This document shows, one piece after another, positions 25,101 through 32,674 of a DNA stretch of 64,000 bases. The DNA comes from Sphingomonas hylomeconis. GTDB taxonomy: Bacteria; Pseudomonadota; Alphaproteobacteria; Sphingomonadales; Sphingomonadaceae. A program made the position numbers and the translations under genes. The stretch spans positions 186,001 to 250,000 of the forward strand of contig NZ_JANQBK010000005.1 in NCBI RefSeq assembly GCF_025370105.1, read 5' to 3'. Every line of letters starts with the position of its first letter. The stretch's first letter is position 1. The notes under the pieces are model-generated. The model was given only the letters and a program-made list of their open reading frames with translations. It did not search any database and was not told the DNA's origin.

Positions 25101-26465
25101 TTGCAGCTTGCGGCGGCCGCGCTGGCCACCGGCCGCGGCACCACCGGTGGCGCCAGCGCGGCGTTCGACGGCGTGCGCATCCCGACCTATCCGCGGTACG
25201 GCGCGCCGCGCTGGCTGCGTTCCGACCGTGCGGTGCAGTTCGGCGAAATCCTCGCCCCGACGTCGCTGCAGGGCATCGGCCTGCCGCCGGGTCCGCTCAC
25301 CGCCGGCTTCCGCACCGCGCCCGATCTGTTCTTCTGGCCGCGCACCGGCGCCGCGCTCGACCTGCGCTACCGCTATCCATCGGCATCGTGGCTCGATCGC
25401 CGCGGCTCGCGGCTCGACGTGTCGATCAACAACCAATATCTCCGCACCATGCCGCTGACCGGCGACAGCTGGTGGAAACGCCTGGTCGGCGGCCAGGACG
25501 GCGCGACATCGAACCAGTCGCGCGTTTCGATCGAACTGCCGAGCTACACTCTGTTCGGCCAGAACGAGCTGGTGTTCGATTACAATCTCGTGCTCGCCAA
25601 CAAGAAACGGTGCGAAGGCACGCTGCCCGATAACGTGCGCGTCGCGATCGATCCGACCAGCGCGATCGATCTGACGCATGCCTATCACGCGCTGCGGATG
25701 CCCAGCCTCGCGAGCTTCGCCAATGCCGGCTATCCCTTCACGATCAGCCCGGATCTGGCCGAAACCGTCGTCGTGATCGGTGCCGCGCCTGACGCCGACA
25801 CGGTCGCGGCATTCCTGACGCTGATGGGCCGTTTCGGTGATTCGACCGGCGCGGCGGCGACCGCGCTGACCGTTACCCAAGCCGTCGACGGCGAACAATT
25901 GGCCGATCGCGACATCCTGGTCATCGGCCTGCCCAAGGCCGGCAATGCCGGCACATTGTTCGCCGGCGCCCCGATCCAGCTGCAGAACGGGCGCCTGCTG
26001 GTCTCCGAGCGCAATCCGATCGAGCGCGTGTTCGGCTTGTTTTCGCCCTATGGCGACAGCGACGTCACCGAGACCAACACGTTCCTGGCCAGCGCCAATC
26101 GCTTCACCGGCTTTGCCAGCTTCCAGTCGCCTTACGACAAGGATCGTACCGTCGTCGCGATGCTCAGCACCGATCCCACCGACCTGCCCGGTCTGGCGGA
26201 CGGGCTGGCGGAGGAAAAGATCAACGCGCAGATCCAGGGCGATCTCTCGGTCCTGACCGGGGATCGCATGCGCAGCTTTGCGGTCGGCCAGACCTATTGG
26301 TCGGGCTCGCTGCCGGTGTGGATGCGCGTCGCCTGGTGGTTCAGCGAACGTCCATTGTTGATGGCGCTGAGTGGCCTGCTCGTCGCGCTGCTGCTCGCCG
26401 GGCCGCTCTATCTCGTGCTGATGCGCCAACAACGGCGCCGTCTTCGTCAAGGAAATCCCGCATGA
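22098..26465 (+). CDS. bcsAB: cellulose synthase BcsA-BcsB fusion
   Basis: 1,455 residues from a GTG that overlaps the bcsQ stop (GTGA); in-frame codons upstream belong to the bcsQ region. The BcsA part (1 to about 710) has N-terminal membrane helices and the complete GT2 set: D168-D169 (D-D-G), D216-C-D218, T311-E-D313, and Q349-R-I-R352-W353. Its PilZ c-di-GMP site has R555-x3-R559 and D582-x-S-x2-G587. The BcsB part begins with a hydrophobic, signal-like segment at about 709-730 (L-L-L-T-G-L-A-P-Q-A-A-Q-A-Q), continues as a periplasmic carbohydrate-binding protein, and ends in a membrane anchor (L-L-V-A-L-L-L-A-G-P-L-Y-L). Fusion is known from acetic acid bacteria. It should polymerise UDP-glucose when c-di-GMP is bound. 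Confidence 0.95.
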   Translation: MKLATLPGAAMIALAIALALIVVTVPLALNAQWMFAIVTIAAALLLSRSASHRTTLVLAILSLIVSTRYIFWRTTATLEFENPLGGALGFGLYLAELYAWVILALGVLQTAWPLEREAVEIQGEPHQWPTVDVYIPTYNEGLDIVRTTVLAAQDMDYPHERFQVHLLDDGKRPEFRAFARSVGCGYITRSDNNHAKAGNLNAAMSRTEGSLIAIFDCDHVPTRGFLQMTVGWFQREEKLALVQTPHHFYSPDPVQRNLGTVRDLPGEGDLFYGAVQRGNDLWDAAFFCGSCAIIRRAALADTDGFAFETVTEDAHTALRLQRMGWSTAYLGMRLSAGLATERLVVHIGQRIRWARGMSQILRIDNPLLGRGLKLQQRLCYLNAMLHFQFPLPRIVFLTSPLAYLIFGQNIIRASAPMIFAYAAAHLVCSQISGGRLQGGDRRPFWGEVYETILAFHLVKPTLFTLFRPHGGKFNVTDKGQLLDQTQFDLAIVRPHLICIGLVVFGILFAAVKYLFFPHLFNIQGDTLLLNTVWAVFSLVILLAAVSVGRETRQTREHIRIPAQLPATLYFGDGHVVTAETIDISMGGLGITAPANVSLADRQVTHVALPMGDETLTLPVETLRMTGRIATMRFRELDLLQQRQLVRAVMGRNDAWQPDAPRQPVSTLRSLRDILGVDVMTLKRLLRLNRAERRRERARLTATPKVAAGVVGLMAALLLTGLAPQAAQAQAAPTSGATTASDATPSGAGSRQERLTFRDLRVRSAVRLGGTRGEISIPFGLRSNEVVTNANLTLTLAWSPAMLGDLSQLVVILNGEAVQTLRLTPDRAAGQRVAIAVNPALFLPGDNQLNLRLVGHYTRDCEDPFHSSLWANISNTRSAFDLTIQTLPIVPDLARLPAPFFDRSSNLPLTLPFVFASAPTNGELQAAAGVASWFGRLASYRGFSFKPSYGRIPSGNAIVFLRPGMRIGSFAPTVAGPSSMVIRNPSDAFGELLVIMGRDERELQLAAAALATGRGTTGGASAAFDGVRIPTYPRYGAPRWLRSDRAVQFGEILAPTSLQGIGLPPGPLTAGFRTAPDLFFWPRTGAALDLRYRYPSASWLDRRGSRLDVSINNQYLRTMPLTGDSWWKRLVGGQDGATSNQSRVSIELPSYTLFGQNELVFDYNLVLANKKRCEGTLPDNVRVAIDPTSAIDLTHAYHALRMPSLASFANAGYPFTISPDLAETVVVIGAAPDADTVAAFLTLMGRFGDSTGAAATALTVTQAVDGEQLADRDILVIGLPKAGNAGTLFAGAPIQLQNGRLLVSERNPIERVFGLFSPYGDSDVTETNTFLASANRFTGFASFQSPYDKDRTVVAMLSTDPTDLPGLADGLAEEKINAQIQGDLSVLTGDRMRSFAVGQTYWSGSLPVWMRVAWWFSERPLLMALSGLLVALLLAGPLYLVLMRQQRRRLRQGNPA

Positions 26466-29400
26466 TCCGTCGACCAGCGACGGCGCTGCTGATCGCCGCC
26501 ATGGCGAGCACCGCCGCCCCCGACCGGGCCCAGGCGCAAACCGCCGGCGTCAACGCGCTATTGCAACAGGGCCGGTATTGGCAGGCGCGTGGCCGCGCCG
26601 ATCTGGCGCGGGCCGCGTATCGCCGCGTGCTGGCGATCGACTCCGCCAATGCGGAGGCGCGCCGCGCGCTGGCGGGGCCGGCACCCGCGCGTCCGGCGGC
26701 GGCGGCCCCGTCATCCGCCCCCGCGCCCGTTCGCACGGTACGACCCACCCCGGCGGCGGCACGGCGCAGCGCCACGCCCCCCGCCACGCCGGTCAGACGC
26801 GCGCCGACGCCGGCGCGCGAAACCGGCGGCGATGCCCGCGCCGGCGGGTTCCGGGCGCTTGATGGCGGCGATCTCGTCCAGGCCGATCGCCTGTTCACCA
26901 ATGCCTTGGCGAGCAATCGCAACGATGCCGACGCGACCGGCGGCCTGGGTCTGGTGCGGTTGCGCCAGTCGCGCTTCGAGGAGGCGACCGACCTGCTGTC
27001 CCGTGCCTCGACGCGCGGCAATGCGGCGCGCTGGGCCGAGGCGCTTGCCTCTGCGCGCTTCTATGGCGGGCTCGACGCGGCGCGCGCAAAGCTGGCCAGC
27101 GGCGATGTGGCCGGTGCGCAGGCCGATGCTGAAACGCTCGCCCGCGGGCCGGTCAAGGAGCGTGGTCCGGCGCTGGCACTGCTCGCCGACGTCTACGAAC
27201 GCCAGGGCCGCTATGCCGATGCTGCGGATCTGGCGCGCCAGGCCGGTTCGGCCGCCGGCAGCGAGGCACAGCTGCAGAGCCGCGTCGTGCGCGACGAGGC
27301 GCTGCAGGCCGCCGCGCGCGGCGATACCGTGCAGGCCGATCAGCAATTCCAGCGCGGGCTGCTGCTCGCCGAAACCGATCCCTGGATCCGCTACGAATAT
27401 GCCCGCTACCTGATCGCCGGCGGCCGCACTCCGGAAGCCGACGCGATGATCCAGTCGCTACAGACGATCGGCAGCGCCGATGCGCTCTACGCCGCGGCGA
27501 TGCTGCACAATCAGGTCGGCCGCCAGCCCCAGGCGCAATCCCTGCTCGGCCGGCTGACGGAGGCGCAGCGCACCCCCGCGATCCGCCGCTTCGAAGCGCA
27601 GATGGCGGTCGACGCCGCGATCGTCCGCGCGCGGGCGATCGCGGCCCAAGGCCGCACCGCGGAAGCGACCGGCGCGCTGCGGCAGATCGGCACCACGCCC
27701 GGCCTTGGTGCGGCCTCCTTGGCGACCATCGCCGGCGCGCTCGACGAGCTCGGCGACCCGATGGGCGCCGCGCCGCTGGTCGATCGCGCGCTAAGTGCCG
27801 GGCCGACCAGCGCCAGCGACTATGAACCGATCGTCCGCATCCTCGCGCGTACCGGCCAGGACGCGGCGCTCAACGCGACGATCGACCGCGCCCGCGCCAC
27901 TGCCGGCGGCTCGGCCGACGGTACGCTCGTCGTCGGCCGCCTGCAGGGCATCGCCGCCGCGTCGCAGGCGGATCGGTTGCGTAGCGCGGGTCAGAATGCG
28001 CAGGCCTTCGATCTGCTGCAGCAGGCCTGGGCCGGTGCGCCCGGCAATAGCGATATTCTCGCCGCTTTGGGCCGCCTGTACCAGTCGGGCAGCCTCAATG
28101 CGCAGGCCGCGCAGACCTACCAGATGGTGCTGGCGACCCAGCCGCGCGACAAGGGCGCGCTGACCGGCCTGATCGCCAGTGCCGGTGCGGCCGGCGATCA
28201 CGATCTTGCGGTCGCCACGGTCGATCGCGCGCTCGTCGCCTATCCCGATGATTACGAAATCTATGCCGCCGCCGGTCAGATGGAGCAGGCGCGCGGCAAT
28301 CGCGGCGCGGCATTGCGCTATCTGCGCCGTGCCGAGGCGTCCTACAATGCGCGTTCCGGCGGCGGCACCAGGATCGACGGCGCCAATCCGTTCGGCTCGG
28401 GCATGGCCGCCACCAATCCGTTCCGCCAGACCGCGCCGGCGCCCGCGCCGATGCTCAACCCCTTCGCGCTGAGCAGCAGCCGCACCGCCATCACTCCTGC
28501 GCCGAACGCCGGCGGGGCGATGCGCTTCTCCACCGCGCCCGCTTATGCCGGTACGCCGGCCACCGGCACCGCCGCGGCCTATGGCATCCCTGACCAGGCA
28601 ATCCCCGCGGCCGGCGGCGATCCTGTATTGGCGCGGCTACGCGGAGATATCGCCGCGCTGACCACCGATCGTGGCCCCCGCGCCGAGCTCAAGACCGGCT
28701 ATCGGCCGCGCTCGGGCGAGACCGGGCTGAGCGAACTGCGCGAGCTTTCCGGCACCGCGCGCGTCTCGACCGGCTTTGCCGGCGGGCGCGTGTCGCTCTC
28801 CGCCAGCCCGGTGGTGATCGATGCCGGCCGTCCGGACGGCTCGGCCCTGGCACGGTTCGGCCGCAACGCGACATCGGAAGCGCAGGGTATCGTCGCGAAG
28901 CTGCCATCGGTACTCACCCAGGCCGAGACGCAGCACGCATCCGGCGTGGCGGTCGGCGCGTCCTACGACAGCAGCGCGCTCCGCGTCGAGATCGGCACCA
29001 CCCCGCTCGGCTTCGAGGATACCGAAGTGGTCGGCGGAATCACCGTGAAACCGAGATTCTCGCCCAATTTCTCGGGCCAGGCCTGGGTGCGGCGCGAAGC
29101 GGTCACCGACAGCGTCGTCTCCTATGCCGGCACGCGCGATCCGGTATCCGGCAGGTTCAACGGCGGCAACGGCGATCGCTGGGGCCAGGTGCTGCGCAGC
29201 GGCGGCGGCGCGTCCTTGTCGTGGGACAAGGACGGGACCGGGATCTATGGCGACGCCTCGGCCTATCGCTATCGCGGCGTGAACGTGCGCAACAACACGG
29301 GCTACCAGGCCAATGTCGGCGGTTACCTGGCGGTCTACCGCGACGGCAATTCGACGCTGACCGGCGGGCTCAACCTCAACTGGCAGTCGTACGACAACAA

Positions 29401-29803
29401 CCAGAACTATTTCACCTATGGCCATGGCGGCTATTTCAGCCCGCAGAGCTTCCTTAGCATGAGCCTGCCGCTGCGCTACAATTACACCTCGTCCAAATGG
29501 GAAGGCCAGCTGGGCGCTGCGCCCGGCTATCAGAGTTACGAACAGGATCGCGCGCCGATCTACCCGACCGACCCCGCCGCGCAGGCCACGCTCGACGCGC
29601 TGAAGGCACAGAACGCCGACGTCCGGTCCTATTATGACAGCCTGAGCAGCACCGGCTTCGCCTTTTCCGCCGATGGTTCGGTGTTCTACAAGGTCCGCCC
29701 CAACACGCGGATTGGCGCCTCTGCCAGCGTCAACACCTTCGGCACGTACGACGAGTATCGATCGAGCATCGAGTTGCGCCAGACCTTGGGAACCGGCAAG
29801 TGA
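26462..29803 (+). CDS. bcsC: BcsC-type TPR/outer-membrane cellulose export protein
   Basis: 1,113 residues. A signal peptide (R-R-P-A-T-A-L-L-I-A-A-M..., A-Q-A-Q) precedes a TPR superhelix to about residue 640, for example L-L-Q-Q-G-R-Y-W-Q-A-R-G-R and A-L-G-R-L-Y-Q-S-G. An Ala/Pro-rich break at about 75-120 lies early in the solenoid. A low-complexity N-P-F repeat linker follows (N-P-F-G-S, N-P-F-R-Q, N-P-F-A-L). The last third is the BcsC beta-barrel domain (V-S-L-S-A-S-P-V-V-I-D-A-G, later Y-R-Y-R-G-V-N-V). It forms the export channel across the outer membrane. The ATG overlaps the bcsAB stop (ATGA). The triple N-P-F motif in the linker is unusual. Confidence 0.92.
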   Translation: MIRRPATALLIAAMASTAAPDRAQAQTAGVNALLQQGRYWQARGRADLARAAYRRVLAIDSANAEARRALAGPAPARPAAAAPSSAPAPVRTVRPTPAAARRSATPPATPVRRAPTPARETGGDARAGGFRALDGGDLVQADRLFTNALASNRNDADATGGLGLVRLRQSRFEEATDLLSRASTRGNAARWAEALASARFYGGLDAARAKLASGDVAGAQADAETLARGPVKERGPALALLADVYERQGRYADAADLARQAGSAAGSEAQLQSRVVRDEALQAAARGDTVQADQQFQRGLLLAETDPWIRYEYARYLIAGGRTPEADAMIQSLQTIGSADALYAAAMLHNQVGRQPQAQSLLGRLTEAQRTPAIRRFEAQMAVDAAIVRARAIAAQGRTAEATGALRQIGTTPGLGAASLATIAGALDELGDPMGAAPLVDRALSAGPTSASDYEPIVRILARTGQDAALNATIDRARATAGGSADGTLVVGRLQGIAAASQADRLRSAGQNAQAFDLLQQAWAGAPGNSDILAALGRLYQSGSLNAQAAQTYQMVLATQPRDKGALTGLIASAGAAGDHDLAVATVDRALVAYPDDYEIYAAAGQMEQARGNRGAALRYLRRAEASYNARSGGGTRIDGANPFGSGMAATNPFRQTAPAPAPMLNPFALSSSRTAITPAPNAGGAMRFSTAPAYAGTPATGTAAAYGIPDQAIPAAGGDPVLARLRGDIAALTTDRGPRAELKTGYRPRSGETGLSELRELSGTARVSTGFAGGRVSLSASPVVIDAGRPDGSALARFGRNATSEAQGIVAKLPSVLTQAETQHASGVAVGASYDSSALRVEIGTTPLGFEDTEVVGGITVKPRFSPNFSGQAWVRREAVTDSVVSYAGTRDPVSGRFNGGNGDRWGQVLRSGGGASLSWDKDGTGIYGDASAYRYRGVNVRNNTGYQANVGGYLAVYRDGNSTLTGGLNLNWQSYDNNQNYFTYGHGGYFSPQSFLSMSLPLRYNYTSSKWEGQLGAAPGYQSYEQDRAPIYPTDPAAQATLDALKAQNADVRSYYDSLSSTGFAFSADGSVFYKVRPNTRIGASASVNTFGTYDEYRSSIELRQTLGTGK

Positions 29804-30255
29804 ATGCGATGACGCACTGGCCGACGACGATCGAAAGCGCGAGCGCTGCATCGGATTTGCTGCTCGGTGGCATCGTCGCGGAAATCGCGGCCGGCGCCAA
29901 CGCCGCACAACGCCGCGCTTTCTATCGCGCGGTCGGTTCGCGCATCGCGGCGCTGCATCCGCTCGGCAACGTCCAGGATATCGCCGGACTTACCACGGCG
30001 GTAAACACGCTCTGGGCGGATTATGGCTGCGGCCAGGCCAAGTTCGCCATGGCCGACGACGGCATCGTCATCACCCATACGAACCTCCCCCCGTCGCTGT
30101 CGGCTGTTCTGGGCGAGGCGGCGGAACACACGATGGGCCCCTTGCTGGAAGGCGCGTACGACAGTTGGCTGCGCAGCCTCGGCAGCGGCCCGGCGCTCAC
30201 CACGCGAACCTTGTGGTGGAGCAATACGGAGGCTCGGTTGAAGCATGGACGTTGA
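29800..30255 (+). CDS. bcsD: BcsD cellulose crystallisation subunit
   Basis: 151 residues, the usual BcsD length (about 155). Matching features are the helical N-terminal half with R-R-A-F-Y-R-A-V-G-S-R-I-A, the central W-A-D-Y-G-C-G-Q, and the C-terminal W-W-S-N-T-E-A. The GTG start sits in a GTGA overlap with bcsC, as elsewhere in this operon; an ATG three codons later is an alternative. BcsD forms an octameric periplasmic ring guiding four glucan chains and, with the fused BcsAB, marks a type I (Komagataeibacter-like) operon that makes ordered fibrils. The 3' end overlaps bcsZ by 11 bp. Confidence 0.85.
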   Translation: MNAMTHWPTTIESASAASDLLLGGIVAEIAAGANAAQRRAFYRAVGSRIAALHPLGNVQDIAGLTTAVNTLWADYGCGQAKFAMADDGIVITHTNLPPSLSAVLGEAAEHTMGPLLEGAYDSWLRSLGSGPALTTRTLWWSNTEARLKHGR

Positions 30256-31231
30256 TCGGCGGCGCTTCATGGCCGGCATGAGCGGTCTCGCCATTGCCGG
30301 GTGCAGCCGTGCCCAGGCGCGGCCGGGTGTCGATTGGCCGACCTTCAAGGCGCGCTTCATGGATGCCAGCGGCCGGATCGTCGACAATGGCAATGGCGGC
30401 ATCAGCCATAGCGAGGGTCAGGGCTATGGCCTGCTGTTCGCCGTCGCGGCGGGCGATCGCGACGGGTTCGATCGGCTGTTGCGCTGGACCGAGGCGACGC
30501 TCGCCCGGCCCGATATCGCGCTCTATTGCTGGCGCTTCGACCCACGGCAGCCCGATCCGGTCGCTGATCGCAACAATGCCACCGACGGCGATCTGCTGAT
30601 CGCGCTGGCGCTGGCGCGTGCCGGCGTGAAGTGGCGCGAGCCGCGCTTCACCGATCGCTCGGCCGCGATCCGCGGCGCAATCGCCACGCGTCTGGTGCGC
30701 AAGATGGGCGGGCGCACCTTGTTGCTGCCGGGCATGGACGGCTTCGCCTTTGCCGATCGGCTGACGATCAATCCCTGTTACTATCTGTGGACCGCGCTGG
30801 ATGCCTTTGCCCGGGCCGATCCAACCGGGCCGTGGCGTCGCGTGATCGGCGATGGCGAAGCCTTGTTGACCGCGGCGCGCTTCGGCAAGTTCCAGTTGCC
30901 GACCGACTGGATCGACGTCTCGACCGCCGGCCAGGTATCGCCCGCCGCCGGCAAACCACCCCGTTTCGGCTTCGACGCGATCCGCATTCCGCTCTATGCC
31001 GCCGCCGCCAATCGCGGCGCATTGATCGCGCCGATCCGTGCCTGGTGGCAAAGCTACCCCCCCGCCGCGATTCCCGCCTGGATCGACGTCGTCTCGGGTC
31101 AGGTTGCCGAATATACGCTGTCGCCCGGTGGCCTCGCCGCGGCCGGCCGTGTGATGGGCCGGCCGCAACCGGGGACGCTGTCGATCGACTATTACGCCGC
31201 CGTGCTGCAGCTCCTGGCCAGGACGCTGTGA
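30245..31231 (+). CDS. bcsZ: BcsZ endo-beta-1,4-glucanase (GH8), probable lipoprotein
   Basis: 328 residues of glycoside hydrolase family 8. The catalytic acid lies in H-S-E57-G-Q-G-Y-G and acidic partners in N-N-A-T-D114-G-D116-L. The N-terminus M-D-V-D-R-R-R-F-M-A-G has a twin-arginine-like pair followed by a lipobox I-A-G-C with Cys20. The enzyme may thus be Tat-exported and lipid-anchored, whereas the classical BcsZ is a soluble periplasmic protein. It trims misplaced glucan and supports orderly export. Last gene of the bcs operon; 178 bp follow before the next start. Confidence 0.92.
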   Translation: MDVDRRRFMAGMSGLAIAGCSRAQARPGVDWPTFKARFMDASGRIVDNGNGGISHSEGQGYGLLFAVAAGDRDGFDRLLRWTEATLARPDIALYCWRFDPRQPDPVADRNNATDGDLLIALALARAGVKWREPRFTDRSAAIRGAIATRLVRKMGGRTLLLPGMDGFAFADRLTINPCYYLWTALDAFARADPTGPWRRVIGDGEALLTAARFGKFQLPTDWIDVSTAGQVSPAAGKPPRFGFDAIRIPLYAAAANRGALIAPIRAWWQSYPPAAIPAWIDVVSGQVAEYTLSPGGLAAAGRVMGRPQPGTLSIDYYAAVLQLLARTL

Positions 31232-31409
31232 GCGGCGGCGTCCGCACGCGCCCCGCCTCGCACGATTAGCGCCGTATCGGATGCGCTCGCGCCGCTACGT
31301 CCGGCATGTACTTCATATCGGACGAATCCTGCGTTGAGCGCATCGCGCAATAGGCACAGCATCCTCTCGTCGACTGCACGAGCCGACGTTACCCATAATG
31401 GAGGACATC

Positions 31410-31592
31410 ATGTCTGCTGCTGCCGCGCATCCCACCGTGCACGAGGTCAAGGAGATCAATCTCGCGCACAATACTTTCGACGGCAAGAAGGCCGATCTGT
31501 ACATCAATACCGGCACGCTCGGGGGGAAGCATTTCCTGTTCACCGTCGAGAAAGCGGATGGCCGCCCGACCCTGATTGCCATCCACCTCTGA
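31410..31592 (+). CDS. 60-residue peptide, candidate precursor for the adjacent oxidases
   Basis: A short gene with an excellent ribosome site (GGAGGACATC before the ATG; an in-frame ATG four codons earlier leaves no such site). The product begins M-S-A-A-A-A-H-P-T-V-H-E-V-K-E-I and ends R-P-T-L-I-A-I-H-L. It has no Cys, no signal peptide and no hydrophobic anchor. The second half alternates like three short beta strands (A-D-L-Y-I-N-T-G, K-H-F-L-F-T-V, T-L-I-A-I-H-L). I do not recognise a family. It precedes three haem-oxygenase-like proteins with RRE-like N-termini, separated by a hairpin, as a precursor would be in a RiPP operon. An alternative is a small structural or regulatory subunit of those enzymes. 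Confidence 0.65.
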   Translation: MSAAAAHPTVHEVKEINLAHNTFDGKKADLYINTGTLGGKHFLFTVEKADGRPTLIAIHL

Positions 31593-31604
31593 CGCGTCCG
31601 CCTG

Positions 31605-31639
31605 TGGCCGGCCGTGCCGGAACGCCGCACTGCCGGCCA
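31605..31639 (+). terminator. hairpin between peptide gene and oxidase genes (attenuator candidate)
   Basis: Perfect 8-bp arms TGGCCGGC / GCCGGCCA enclose 19 bases, in competition with an inner CCGGC-cgt-GCCGG hairpin (31,608-31,620). It lies 12 bp after the peptide stop and ends 34 bp before the chosen start of the first oxidase. Partial termination here would make the peptide more abundant than the enzymes. Confidence 0.5.
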
Positions 31640-31673
31640 TGACGGACGTCGCCATCGCGACGGGACGACATCT

Positions 31674-32663
31674 GTGCACACCGACAACGCCTTTACCATC
31701 GATCGCCCGCGGCTGAACGCCGAGCTTCGCGTCGGCGAGGCCGCGCTGCTGCTCGGCGACCGCCACACGCTGGTCTCCCGCGAGGTGCCGCAGGCCGTGC
31801 TCGAACGCACGCTGCGGCGCATGGACGGCACGACCGCGCTCGACCGCATCGTCGCCGACGAGCCCGCGCTGCCGCGGGCCGCCGCCGATGAACTGATCGC
31901 CGCGCTCGACGGGCTTGGGCTGGTCGACGATACCGCCCTGCCCGCCTTCCGCACCGGATCCGACGTAATCCTGGAGCTCGAGGAACTGGTCGAGGCGCGG
32001 TGCGAGACGACGATCTATCGCAACCCCTTCTGGCAGACCTGTCTCGCCGCCCACGCGCCGGGCGATCTGCCGCAGCGGCTGGCCACCGGCATGGTGATCG
32101 AGAACTGGCATTTCCTGTTCCGCGAAAGCTATTTCGACGCGCCGGTGCTCTCCTATGTCCCCAACACCGCGGTCCGGCTGCTGCTCAACGAATTCTTCTC
32201 CGAAGAATATGGCCATGACGAGATCCTGCTGCGGTCGTTGCAGCATGTCGGGCTGAGCTATGCCGACATGCAGGATGCGATCCCGCTGCCCGAGACGATG
32301 GCGCTGTGCAACGCGCTCGCCTATTGGGCGCACAACGATCCGCTGTTCTTCTTCGCGACCCTGGGCCTGCTCGAAGGCCAGGGGATGAAGGAAGACAGTT
32401 TCATCGAGGCCTGCACCCGGGTTGGCATGGACGATGCCTTTGTCGGCCCGCTGCGCACCCATGCGAACATTAATATCGGTGCCGGCCACGGCAATCTCAC
32501 CCGGCTGATCTTCCAGCAGATCCCGGCGATCGCCGCGTCCGACGTGCGCCGGCTGAAGGCGCAGATGCCGTTGTTCGTCGATCTGTACGACGCATTCTAC
32601 ACCGGCGTGTGGCGCCATTATACCAGCGACGCGCCGCTGCTGCGCCGCGTCTCCGAGCTTTGA
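31674..32663 (+). CDS. haem-oxygenase-like diiron-type protein with RRE-like N-terminus (1 of 3)
   Basis: 329 residues from a GTG chosen because the N-terminal domain begins right after it; a GTG 20 codons upstream lies inside the hairpin region and is less likely. Residues about 6-86 look like a PqqD/RRE winged helix (L-N-A-E-L-R-V-G-E-A-A-L-L-L, L-E-R-T-L-R-R-M-D-G-T-T-A-L, I-A-A-L-D-G-L-G-L-V). The C-terminal part is an all-helical haem-oxygenase-like fold. Candidate metal ligands are E143-x2-H146, E178-x2-H181, E234, and H263-x3-N267-x4-H272. Such proteins (HDOs, with PqqC and TenA as fold relatives) use O2 on amino-acid or fatty substrates. Two homologous genes follow closely, so the three probably form one complex or pathway. 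The substrate may be the 60-residue peptide. Confidence 0.75.
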   Translation: MHTDNAFTIDRPRLNAELRVGEAALLLGDRHTLVSREVPQAVLERTLRRMDGTTALDRIVADEPALPRAAADELIAALDGLGLVDDTALPAFRTGSDVILELEELVEARCETTIYRNPFWQTCLAAHAPGDLPQRLATGMVIENWHFLFRESYFDAPVLSYVPNTAVRLLLNEFFSEEYGHDEILLRSLQHVGLSYADMQDAIPLPETMALCNALAYWAHNDPLFFFATLGLLEGQGMKEDSFIEACTRVGMDDAFVGPLRTHANINIGAGHGNLTRLIFQQIPAIAASDVRRLKAQMPLFVDLYDAFYTGVWRHYTSDAPLLRRVSEL

Positions 32664-32674
32664 CAGGAGGATAG

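Noticed and set aside
22845..26450. Two long minus-strand open frames opposite bcsAB (about 615 and 583 codons)
   Set aside because: They are antisense shadows of a gene with complete catalytic motifs; no recognisable domain and no start signals.
31605..31673. An earlier GTG start (31,614) for the first oxidase
   Set aside because: It lies inside the inter-gene hairpin and adds 20 Arg/Gly-rich residues not matched by the other two paralogues.
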